The notes below the pieces were generated by a model. The model ran no database searches. It was not told where the DNA came from and was given only the letters and a program-made list of their open reading frames with translations. Shown piece after piece: positions 1-5,714 of a DNA stretch of 5,799 nt. The DNA is from an uncultured bacterium (GTDB taxonomy: Bacteria > Planctomycetota > Planctomycetia > Pirellulales > UBA1268): positions 1 through 5,799 of the forward strand of contig CALGAS010000294.1 of NCBI GenBank assembly GCA_937959175.1. The letters are read 5' to 3'. The position numbers and the translations under genes are program-made. Each line of letters starts with the position of its first letter. Position 1 is the first letter of the stretch.

Positions 1-60
1 GAGGTGCCTGTACCCTTTTCCAACCCGGGGAAGCGCGGAATACGGGCTCACCCCGAGCCC
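1..60 (-). repeat. Left copy of a dispersed repeat, inverted relative to the right-end copy
   Basis: Positions 1-26 are the exact reverse complement of 5751-5776 (26 of 26). Positions 34-60 match the reverse complement of 5715-5741 at 25 of 27 bases, differing only at 48 and 50. The 7-base stretch between them (27-33) is replaced by an unrelated 9-base stretch at the right end. Each copy lies downstream of a gene's stop codon and runs in the same direction as that gene, so relative to the sigma gene this copy reads on the minus strand. The pattern fits a dispersed 3'-flank repeat better than transposon ends: there is no transposase in the window and the genes between are chromosomal in character. 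The element may continue to the left of base 1, since the right copy extends further. Confidence 0.85.
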
Positions 61-80
61 CGCGCGAGGTGAACCCGCCG
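42..80 (-). repeat. 39-bp structured repeat unit A
   Basis: This unit is repeated at 152-190 with 37 of 39 identities (differences at 60/170 and 67/177) and a period of 110 bp. Positions 43-54 can pair with 66-77. Ten pairs are Watson-Crick, and the other two are C/A mismatches on the plus strand that become G-U wobbles in a minus-strand transcript. A smaller alternative hairpin, GGGCTC (44-49) with GAGCCC (55-60), is also possible. The structure is therefore best formed in RNA read through from the sigma gene. It overlaps the left-end dispersed repeat. No U-tract follows, so a classical intrinsic terminator is not shown; transcript protection or 3'-end processing are equally possible. Confidence 0.8.
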
Positions 81-151
81 GATGGCTAAGCGAGGTTTCC
101 CACGAGCGAGCGGAGGGCATGGAGGCCCGCAGCGAGCGTCCGCGAGACGGC
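81..151. other. Non-coding spacer between repeat units, with short stem and repeated GAGCG motifs
   Basis: No gene is supported here. The stretch holds a GGGC (115-118) and GCCC (125-128) hairpin around ATGGAG. It is flanked by purine-rich GAGCGAGCG-type repeats at about 104-112 and 131-138. A related motif in the opposite strand sense (CGCTTCGCTCGG) occurs at the right end of the window (5776-5787). I read this as part of a larger composite intergenic repeat rather than unique sequence, which is inference. Confidence 0.5.
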
Positions 152-190
152 ACGGGCTCACCCCGAGCCGCGCGCGGGGTGAACCCGCCG
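152..190 (-). repeat. 39-bp structured repeat unit B, directly after the sigma-factor stop codon
   Basis: This is the second copy of the unit at 42-80. Positions 153-164 pair with 176-187: eleven Watson-Crick pairs plus one position (157/183) that is C/A on the plus strand but G-U in minus-strand RNA. The loop is 11 bases (165-175). The unit ends at 190 and the sigma gene's TAG occupies 193-191, so in transcript order the unit follows the stop codon without a gap. A second short palindrome, CCGCC (185-189) and GGCGG (194-198), places the stop codon in its 4-base loop. A role in termination or 3'-end stability of the sigma mRNA is plausible but unproven. Confidence 0.8.
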
Positions 191-1705
191 CTAGGCGGTG
201 CCGGCCGTCTCGAGGTCCGCGTCGGCGGGTCGCCGCCATTTCTCGACGACCGCCTCCGACACGAAACTGGCCAGGTCGACATCGACACCGGGCTCGCGGA
301 GTTTTTCCACCGCCTTGGCCTCGATCTGCCGGACCCGCTCCCGGGTGACCTCGAAGATCGAGCCCACCTCTTCCAGCGTGTAGGAGTAGCCGTCGGCCAG
401 CCCGAAGCGGAGCCGAATGATCTCCCTTTCCCGGTAGCTCAGCCCTTCCAAGGCCCGCCCAATCGAGGCCTTGAGAGCCTCCTGGTTGACGTCGCGCAGA
501 GGATCGGTTTCCTGCTGATCGCTCACGAAGTCGCCGACGGTCCCTTCCTCTGCATCGCCGAGAGGCTGATCGAGCGAGATCGGCCGTCGGGACATCCGCC
601 AGATGCACTCCACCTCTTCGACCGGCAGCTTGGCAAGGTCGGCCATCTCCTCAATGGTCGGTTCACGGCCGTGCGACTGGAGAAAGCCCCGCGTCAGGTT
701 GCGGAGCCGGTTGATCGTGTCGGCCATGTGGACAGGCACCCGGATCGTCCGGCTCTGATCGGCAATCGCCCGCGTGATCGCCTGACGAATCCACCAGGTC
801 GCATAGGTGGAAAACTTGAAGCCCCGGGCATGCTCAAACTTGTCGACGGCCCGCATCAGCCCCGAGTTGCCCTCCTGGATCAAATCGAGGAAGGAGAGGC
901 CGCGATTGCGGTATCGCTTGGCGATCGAGATCACCAGCCGGAGATTGCCGGCAGCGAGGGCTCGCTTGGCAGCATCGTAGCGATCCCGGAGATCCTCGAG
1001 CCGCTCGAGCCGACGGCGGAGGGTGTGGCGGCTCTCCCGCGTCCGCAGCAGAATCCGGCGGCGCTCCCGCAACCGGCCGGCCGCGTCGTTGCCGCTGGAG
1101 GTCGCGGGCGACCGCTCGCCCAGGGTCCGATAGCGATCCCAGAGCTCCTGCAGTTGCTGGAGCAGGGGATAGAGCTTCTGAATCCGCAGATTCATCTCCT
1201 CGACCAGCCGGACTGCCTTATTCCGCTGCCTGACAAGCCGCCGCCAGGCGGCTCGACGGCGGCCCAACGGGATCGACCGCGACATCGCGACTCGAAACAG
1301 ACGCCGCTTCTCCTCCTCAATCCGCTGGAGCGTTTCGAGGTTGGGGCCCAGCCGCTTGAGGAGCCGCTTCTTTTCCGAGGTGTTGGTCACCGAGACCTCG
1401 ATGGTGCGATCGAGCCGGAGGGTACCGGCCTGCACCCGCTGGAGAAGTTGCATGGCGCCGGCGAGCACGTAGTCATTCGCCAAGAGTGTCCGACGAAACT
1501 TCCGCCGCCACTTTTCGATCTCCCGGGCGCTGCTGACTTCGGTCTCCCGGGTCAGCAGCGGAATGCCCCCCATCTGCAGCAGGTAGAGGCGGACGGGATC
1601 GTCGATCACCGCAGGGGCGGGATCGCCGCTGCGCCGCTTGGCGGCGGCACGCTTGGAGGTCGGTCGGATGGGAGCGGGAGCGGTTGGGGAGGCCATGACG
1701 ATCAT
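191..1705 (-). CDS. rpoD: RNA polymerase sigma-70 factor, RpoD/SigA family (group 1 or 2)
   Basis: The protein (504 aa from this start) directs RNA polymerase to -10/-35 promoters. Region 1.2 is at about residues 35-58 (DDPVRLYLLQMGGIPLL). A long non-conserved region follows at about 59-245, rich in Arg, Lys and Leu and probably helical. Region 2 (246-335) is almost canonical: NLRLVISIAKRY, LIQEGNSGLMRAVDKFE, the promoter-melting and -10 segment FSTYATWWIRQAITR, then TIRVPVHM. Region 3 spans about 336-415. Region 4 (416-472) carries the -35 helix-turn-helix, YTLEEVGSIFEVTRERVRQ. A 32-residue tail follows. Only about 34 residues precede region 1.2, so no region 1.1 can be seen; this favours a group 2 paralogue or a reduced housekeeping factor, and the symbol is used in the family sense. 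The ATG at 1705 is chosen because the open frame beyond it begins only at a TTG (1930) and encodes low-complexity Arg-rich sequence. An ATG three codons on (1696) is equally possible, and neither has a clear Shine-Dalgarno. Confidence 0.95.
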   Translation of the reverse strand: MIVMASPTAPAPIRPTSKRAAAKRRSGDPAPAVIDDPVRLYLLQMGGIPLLTRETEVSSAREIEKWRRKFRRTLLANDYVLAGAMQLLQRVQAGTLRLDRTIEVSVTNTSEKKRLLKRLGPNLETLQRIEEEKRRLFRVAMSRSIPLGRRRAAWRRLVRQRNKAVRLVEEMNLRIQKLYPLLQQLQELWDRYRTLGERSPATSSGNDAAGRLRERRRILLRTRESRHTLRRRLERLEDLRDRYDAAKRALAAGNLRLVISIAKRYRNRGLSFLDLIQEGNSGLMRAVDKFEHARGFKFSTYATWWIRQAITRAIADQSRTIRVPVHMADTINRLRNLTRGFLQSHGREPTIEEMADLAKLPVEEVECIWRMSRRPISLDQPLGDAEEGTVGDFVSDQQETDPLRDVNQEALKASIGRALEGLSYREREIIRLRFGLADGYSYTLEEVGSIFEVTRERVRQIEAKAVEKLREPGVDVDLASFVSEAVVEKWRRPADADLETAGTA

Positions 1706-2051
1706 TCCGGTCGAGGGGGCAGGGAGGAGACAACGAGTCCCGGGCTCGTCGGCTGACTGTGCATTTCCGGTGCCAAACCGGTCTGCCAGCGAACGCTTCC
1801 ACCGTTTCGGCCGGCGGAGACGTGATTCGCGGCAACGCTCGCCTGCCGCGGCGACGCCGTCGCGTCGCCTCCTGGCGACACTGGCCGCCGGCTGTCGTCC
1901 GGTCGCGACGCGGCTGGCCAACCGGCTCAAGATCAGCTGTCTTCTGGCACGAAAGGAGACGGGGGGAGCTTGCCAATCGCGGCTATACTCCGGTTGTATC
2001 GGTCCCGCGGGGTCCGAGGGCTCCCGCCTGCCGCTTCACGGGCTCTCACGC
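1706..2051. other. Divergent intergenic region between the sigma factor and the membrane protein gene
   Basis: This 346-bp stretch separates two divergent genes and should hold promoters for both. On the plus strand a TATACT -10-like site is visible at 1984-1989. On the minus strand I find no convincing -10 box for the sigma gene. Long open frames cross it in several frames, as expected at this GC content, but their translations are Arg/Pro-rich with no recognisable domain. Local symmetry includes CCGGT (1767-1771) with ACCGG (1777-1781), and alternating complementary arms GGCGAC (1850-1855), GTCGCC (1864-1869) and GGCGAC (1874-1879). No RNA gene was recognised. Confidence 0.6.
1984..1989 (+). 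promoter_or_regulatory. Probable -10 element for the membrane protein gene
   Basis: TATACT matches the sigma-70 -10 consensus at five of six bases and is preceded by GGC, giving GGCTATACT. Transcription would start near 1996, leaving a leader of about 56 bases before the ATG at 2052. No -35 hexamer is found at 16-18 bp spacing; a TTGCCA at 1970-1975 is too close. Similar sequence, AATCG-GCTAYAYTCC, also occurs upstream of btaA (3713-3727), which strengthens both calls slightly. Confidence 0.4.
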
Positions 2052-3674
2052 ATGTCCTCCTTCGCCATCGCTGCCCTCGCCCTCGTGGGGCTGTTGCTGC
2101 TGGCATCCCTGGTCGCCTTCGGAATCGGCAGCCGTCGCTGGAACTGGGCTGCCGTCGTGGCCTCGTTCCTGATCGTGCTGACGTTTGGCGGCTACCTCTA
2201 CCTGGCCACCCGCATGCTCCACTTTGAATGGCAGTGGGCTCAGGCCGAGCGGGCGACCCGGCTCGAGCTCTACCGCACCCGCGATGCCCTGGCACCCTCG
2301 TCAAACCCGGGCGACCGGGGCCGTCTTGTGAAACTTGCCGGCGAGAAATCGATCGCCGAGTTGCAGCAGGAGGAGGCCCGCTGGAGGCGGGCGCTGGAGC
2401 GGGTGGAGACCTGGCGGGGCAGCTACTGGGACGACGCCCGATTTGAGCCGCCGGCCGAGAACGCAACCGCCGCGACGCTGACACTCCAGGCCCCCCAGCC
2501 GGCGGCTCCGCCCGATGGCGAGGCCGGCGAGCTTGGCGAACCAGCGGCGGCCCGGGCATTCCGTGAGCCACCGGCCTCGGGGGCGACCATCTATCTCTTC
2601 GATACTCGGCCGATCGCCGAGGGCGGGCGGTATCTCGGAGGCTGGACCGTCACCGACGTTGCCGGGCAGCGGCTGACGCTCGAGCCGACCAGCCCGCCCG
2701 ACGACGAGGATCGGGCCGCCTGGCAGGACCAGTCGGGCACGGTCGCCGTCTATGACGAACTCCCTGCCGACCGGTGGATCGCGTTCTCGGAAACGCCCCG
2801 ATCGAGCAGGCCTGCCGTCGAGGAAGATGATCCCGGAGCGACTGCCGCCTCCGCGGACGCCGTGTCACCGCAGCCGACGCTCGACCTCGACCGGCTCAAA
2901 AGCGATGAAACGCTGACCCTTCCGGAGAATCTCGAACAGGCGTTGGCCGATCACACGCTCACGGCCGTGGATGTCCGCAAGCGTGTCGCTGAAGAGGAAT
3001 GGCCCGCCCTCCAGGCGTTGCTGGAAGCGGGAGGCACCGAGGCCCTGCCGGGAGAGTACTGGGCCGAGATTCGCTTTGAAGACCTCGCTGACATGGAAGA
3101 CTTCCTGGGCTTCGCCCCCGACATTGCCGACGGCGTCGAGCCGAGCCTCTCGGTCGAAGTCGACCTCGAGTCGGCCTTCCAGGCCACCCAGGCCAACAAC
3201 GCCACGATCGTGACCGTTTTCCACCGGCGGAGGCTGCTCGACACCGGAACCCTCGTCAGCGGTTCGCTTGTGCCCGTGGGGGATGACGATGACGACGTCG
3301 TGATGGCCGAGGGGCTATCTGCCCTGATGCGGTCGCTGGAGCGAGACATCGCCATCCTCGCCGAGTCGCAGAACCGTCTGGCCGCGGCCACGCAGGCCAC
3401 GGCCGACGAGCGGCAACTCGTTGATGCTGAACGAGAGTCGCTCGAGTCCGACCTTCGCTCATTCACCCGCGACGCCGACGCGGCAACCAGCCTGGCAGAC
3501 ACCTTCGAGGCCGAGGCCGAGCGTGTCTCCCGCCAGCTCCGAGCATCGGAACAGGCCGTGGTCGACCTGGGCGAGAAACTCGACGTCGTTGTCCGGGAAG
3601 CCGTTGAGAAGATCGACCGGATCGCGCCGCCTCCGCAGGCCAGGGGCGGGAGGGCGGGCCCGGCAGCCTTCTGA
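2052..3674 (+). CDS. Uncharacterised membrane-anchored coiled-coil protein, planctomycete-type
   Basis: Function unknown; 540 aa from this ATG. Two hydrophobic helices lie at the N-terminus, about residues 4-26 (FAIAALALVGLLLLASLVAF) and 31-52 (core AAVVASFLIVLTFGGYLYL), joined by a short GSRRW turn, so both soluble ends probably sit on the same side of the membrane. An amphipathic charged stretch follows (57-122) and then a probable beta-rich module at about 120-246 with WRGSYWDDARF, IYLFDTRPIAEGGRYLGGWTV and LTLEPTSPP. An acidic, Pro/Ala-rich linker covers about 247-285. A second globular part spans about 286-408. A five-Asp run (411-415) precedes a long Ala/Glu/Arg coiled coil (about 418-525) and a Pro/Gly-rich tail. 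I recall similar unannotated proteins from planctomycete genomes; that is memory, not a search. The start is chosen because the first membrane helix begins right after it and a -10-like box lies about 60 bp upstream; the frame is open further upstream but encodes no recognisable domain. No Shine-Dalgarno is seen. Confidence 0.85.
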   Translation: MSSFAIAALALVGLLLLASLVAFGIGSRRWNWAAVVASFLIVLTFGGYLYLATRMLHFEWQWAQAERATRLELYRTRDALAPSSNPGDRGRLVKLAGEKSIAELQQEEARWRRALERVETWRGSYWDDARFEPPAENATAATLTLQAPQPAAPPDGEAGELGEPAAARAFREPPASGATIYLFDTRPIAEGGRYLGGWTVTDVAGQRLTLEPTSPPDDEDRAAWQDQSGTVAVYDELPADRWIAFSETPRSSRPAVEEDDPGATAASADAVSPQPTLDLDRLKSDETLTLPENLEQALADHTLTAVDVRKRVAEEEWPALQALLEAGGTEALPGEYWAEIRFEDLADMEDFLGFAPDIADGVEPSLSVEVDLESAFQATQANNATIVTVFHRRRLLDTGTLVSGSLVPVGDDDDDVVMAEGLSALMRSLERDIAILAESQNRLAAATQATADERQLVDAERESLESDLRSFTRDADAATSLADTFEAEAERVSRQLRASEQAVVDLGEKLDVVVREAVEKIDRIAPPPQARGGRAGPAAF

Positions 3675-3677
3675 CGC

Positions 3678-3698
3678 CGACGGGACCGTCCGCCGTCG
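3678..3698 (+). terminator. Weak hairpin after the membrane protein gene
   Basis: CGACGG (3678-3683) is complementary to CCGTCG (3693-3698), leaving a 9-base loop. It begins four bases after the TGA at 3672-3674. There is no T-tract, so intrinsic termination is not demonstrated. The GC background makes chance hairpins common. Confidence 0.2.
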
Positions 3699-3725
3699 AC
3701 GAGCAAACCGGGAATCGGCTACATT
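3696..3725 (+). promoter_or_regulatory. Candidate promoter of the btaAB operon
   Basis: A -10-like TACATT (3720-3725) is preceded by GGC, as in the promoter proposed for the upstream gene. A weak -35-like TCGACG (3696-3701, four of six bases of TTGACA) stands 18 bp upstream. Transcription would begin near 3732, giving a leader of about 26 bases before the btaA ATG. The -10 lies inside a perfect inverted repeat (3709-3729). No direct repeat resembling a PhoB box (CTGTCAT-like) was found in this intergenic region. Confidence 0.35.
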
Positions 3726-3729
3726 CCCG
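3709..3729. promoter_or_regulatory. Perfect inverted repeat CGGGAAT-N7-ATTCCCG, possible operator
   Basis: CGGGAAT (3709-3715) and ATTCCCG (3723-3729) are exact reverse complements separated by CGGCTAC. The right arm overlaps the presumed -10 hexamer of btaA. Two 7-bp arms with a 7-bp spacer fit a dimeric repressor site covering a promoter. A hairpin in RNA is less likely because the element would sit upstream of the inferred transcription start. The regulator is unknown. Confidence 0.4.
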
Positions 3730-3733
3730 AAGT

Positions 3734-3746
3734 TAGAAGCCTTCTA
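3734..3746. promoter_or_regulatory. Palindrome TAGAAG-C-CTTCTA before the btaA ribosome-binding site
   Basis: Perfect 6-bp arms (3734-3739 and 3741-3746) surround a single central C, too tight for an RNA hairpin of full length but typical of a protein-binding operator. It lies just after the inferred transcription start. It abuts AGGGA (3746-3750), the only Shine-Dalgarno-like sequence upstream of btaA, seven bases before the ATG at 3758. Its A+T content stands out against the GC-rich surroundings. Confidence 0.4.
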
Positions 3747-3757
3747 GGGATGCCCCC

Positions 3758-5026
3758 ATGAGCAGCCTCGCCCCGCCCCGCAGCAACACCCATCGCCTCC
3801 GCAAGGCGGTGCACCATCACCGGCTGGCCAGCCGGCGGGGCATGCTCGAGCGGATGTTCACGCTCTGGTTTCGCGGCTTTGTCTACAACCAAATCTGGGA
3901 GGATCCCCGCGTCGATGCCGAAGCCCTGGCGATCGGCCCCGACACGAGCCTGTTGGCCATCTCCAGCGGCGGCTGCAACATCCTCAACTATCTCGTCCAC
4001 GAGCCAAAGCGGATCGTGGCCGTCGACCTCAACGCCAACCACATGGCGCTGACGCGGCTGAAACTGGCAGGCATCAAGCACCTACCCGACTACGACACCT
4101 TCTACGACTTCTTCGGCCGCGGCCGTCACCGCGACAACATCGTCAACTACCGCCGCTACATCCGCGATCATCTCGATCCGCTGACCCGGTCCTTCTGGGA
4201 ATCGAGCGACTGGCCGGGGCGGGCGATCGGCCCTCGCCGGATCAACTATTTCAAGCGGGGCATCTACGAGCATGCCAAGCTCGGCCAGTTCTTCCGGCTG
4301 GTCCACGGCATCGCACGCCGCATGAAGCGGGATCCAGCCCGTCTGCTGGCCGCCAAGACCCTCGCCGAGCAGGAGCAGGTCTTCGAGGAGATGTACGCTC
4401 CGCTGTTCGACAATCGACTCGTTCGCTGGATGGGCCGGCAGCCGGTGGCCGTCTACAGCCTCGGCATTCCGCCCAGCCAGCACGCGGCGATGCTCGAGGA
4501 GCAGGAGGGGGATGGCGGCAAGCTCTTCGAGATGTACAAGGATCGGATTCGCCGCCTGGCCTGCGGCTTCCCGCTCGACGACAACTACTTCACCTGGCAG
4601 GCATTCGGTCGCCGTTACGACCACGACGGGCGACGGGCCCTGCCCGACTATCTCAAGCGGGAAAACTACGAGAAGATCCGCTCGCTCGTCGATCGGGTCG
4701 AAACCCATGTCGCCTCGCTGACCGATCAGCTCCGGACCGAGCAGCCCGGCAGCCTCAACGCCTTTGTGCTCCTCGACAGCCAGGACTGGATGCCGGCGCC
4801 GGTGATCGAGGAGCTCTGGTCGGAAATCGCCCGGGTGGGGCTGCCCGGCAGCCGGGTCATCTTCCGCACGGCCGGCGAGCGGTCGCCGGTCGAACAGGCC
4901 CTTTCCACGGAGACGCGGTCCCGGTTTGAGTACGACCAAGAACGCGCCCGGGAACTCCACCGGAAAGACCGGTCGGCCATCTACGGGATGTTCCACATCT
5001 ACGAGCGGCTGGGCGACGAGGCATGA
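3758..5026 (+). CDS. btaA: BtaA: S-adenosylmethionine:diacylglycerol 3-amino-3-carboxypropyltransferase
   Basis: First enzyme of DGTS betaine-lipid synthesis. The family moves the 3-amino-3-carboxypropyl group of S-adenosylmethionine onto the free hydroxyl of diacylglycerol, giving diacylglycerylhomoserine. The 422-aa length fits bacterial BtaA (DUF3419 family). Family hallmarks are visible in order: FRGFVYNQIWEDPRVD (38-53), a Rossmann-type SAM loop LLAISSGGCNILNYL (65-79), the acidic strand end IVAVDLN (86-92), the aromatic-rich segment DYDTFYDFF (111-119), a late AFVLLDSQDWM (335-345), IFRTAGE (368-374) and the closing HRKDRSAIYGMFHIY (401-415). There are no transmembrane segments; the basic N-terminus (HRLRKAVHHHRLASRR, 12-27) suggests peripheral contact with the inner membrane. 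The ATG at 3758 has AGGGA seven bases upstream; Met29 is an alternative start but still precedes the conserved core. It overlaps btaB by 4 bp. No key motif appears missing. Confidence 0.95.
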   Translation: MSSLAPPRSNTHRLRKAVHHHRLASRRGMLERMFTLWFRGFVYNQIWEDPRVDAEALAIGPDTSLLAISSGGCNILNYLVHEPKRIVAVDLNANHMALTRLKLAGIKHLPDYDTFYDFFGRGRHRDNIVNYRRYIRDHLDPLTRSFWESSDWPGRAIGPRRINYFKRGIYEHAKLGQFFRLVHGIARRMKRDPARLLAAKTLAEQEQVFEEMYAPLFDNRLVRWMGRQPVAVYSLGIPPSQHAAMLEEQEGDGGKLFEMYKDRIRRLACGFPLDDNYFTWQAFGRRYDHDGRRALPDYLKRENYEKIRSLVDRVETHVASLTDQLRTEQPGSLNAFVLLDSQDWMPAPVIEELWSEIARVGLPGSRVIFRTAGERSPVEQALSTETRSRFEYDQERARELHRKDRSAIYGMFHIYERLGDEA

Positions 5027-5709
5027 CGGGCGACTCCGGGGCCACGCGACCCGCCGACCAGGCGGTCGCCATGGATCGGATGTATCGCCTGACACGGCAC
5101 ATCTACGACGCGACGCGGGCCTATTACCTGCTCGGTCGCGACCGGCTCCTCGCCACGGTGGCCACCGGCCCCGAGACGGCCACCTGTGAGGTCGGCTGCG
5201 GCACCGCCCGCAATCTGATCAAGCTCGCCCGGCGGCCGCAGCCGGGACTGCTCTGCGGGCTCGACGCCTCCCAGGAGATGCTCGACACGGCCGCCGGCAG
5301 CATCGCCCGGGCCAGGGTGCCGGCGGCAGGGCTCGAGCCGATTCGGCTTCGGCAGGGCCTGGCCGAGCAGCTCGACGCCACCGCGATGTTCGGCCTGGCA
5401 CGGCCCTTCGACACGATTTTCTTTTCCTACTGCCTCTCGATGGTGCCGACCTGGCCCGGGGCAATCGAGGCCGCGCTTGCCAACCTGGAGCCGGGCGGCC
5501 GGCTCCTGATCGTCGACTTCTGGGATCAGCGGGAGTTGCCCGGGCTGTTCGCGGCGGGCCTCAAGAAATGGCTGGCCCTGTTTCACGTCCACTACCGTCC
5601 CGAGGTCCACGAGGCGCTGGTGGAACTTGGCAACTCCGGCCGGGCCGAGGTCTCCTTCGAGTCGGTCGCCCGCCGCTACGCCTACCTCGCGACCGTCATC
5701 AAGCGGTGA
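5023..5709 (+). CDS. btaB: BtaB: S-adenosylmethionine-dependent N-methyltransferase of betaine-lipid synthesis
   Basis: Second enzyme of the pathway. BtaB is a class I methyltransferase that adds three methyl groups to the homoserine amine of diacylglycerylhomoserine, yielding DGTS. At 228 aa it has the usual size. The N-terminal MYRLTRHIYDATRAYYLLGRDRL is at 20-42; positions 20-36 hold the conserved aromatic and basic residues. Motif I is CEVGCGTARNL (55-65) and the acidic loop is GLDAS (79-83). FFSYCLSMVP (133-142) and LEPGGRLLIVDFWDQ (155-169) form the later core strands, and WLALFHVHYRP (183-192 plus P) resembles the lipid-amine methyltransferase end. The start ATG at 5023 overlaps the btaA stop as ATGA, which implies translational coupling and explains the absence of a well-spaced ribosome-binding site. 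Met17 (5071) is an alternative start. The adjacent BtaA makes BtaB much more likely than other small methyltransferases such as PmtA or UbiE. Confidence 0.93.
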   Translation: MTGDSGATRPADQAVAMDRMYRLTRHIYDATRAYYLLGRDRLLATVATGPETATCEVGCGTARNLIKLARRPQPGLLCGLDASQEMLDTAAGSIARARVPAAGLEPIRLRQGLAEQLDATAMFGLARPFDTIFFSYCLSMVPTWPGAIEAALANLEPGGRLLIVDFWDQRELPGLFAAGLKKWLALFHVHYRPEVHEALVELGNSGRAEVSFESVARRYAYLATVIKR

Positions 5710-5714
5710 GGCCT

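Noticed and set aside
119..1756. A 545-codon open frame on the plus strand opposite the sigma gene
   Set aside because: It lies almost wholly antisense to a gene with unmistakable sigma-70 motifs. Its translation is Pro/Leu/Gly-rich without any domain, as expected from GC-rich codon bias on the reverse strand.
1947..1975. Minus-strand TTGGCA (1975-1970) as a -35 of the sigma gene promoter
   Set aside because: The hexamer 17 bp further on reads TTCGTG, which is not -10-like; no supporting feature.
1638..2051. N-terminal extension of the membrane protein or of the sigma gene (minus strand up to 1930)
   Set aside because: Both extensions are open but encode low-complexity Arg/Ala/Pro sequence. 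The plus extension would overlap the sigma start, and the minus one begins at a TTG with no ribosome-binding site.
2865..3706. Minus-strand open frames inside the membrane protein gene
   Set aside because: Ser/Arg-rich shadows of the coiled-coil region with no start signal or domain.
3675..3757. PhoB box controlling btaAB
   Set aside because: No pair of CTGTCAT-like direct repeats with the usual spacing is present; only inverted symmetry is seen.
4082..5095. A 337-codon open frame on the minus strand opposite btaA
   Set aside because: It mirrors the conserved btaA sequence, has no recognisable motif, and overlaps the start of btaB; a reverse-strand shadow.
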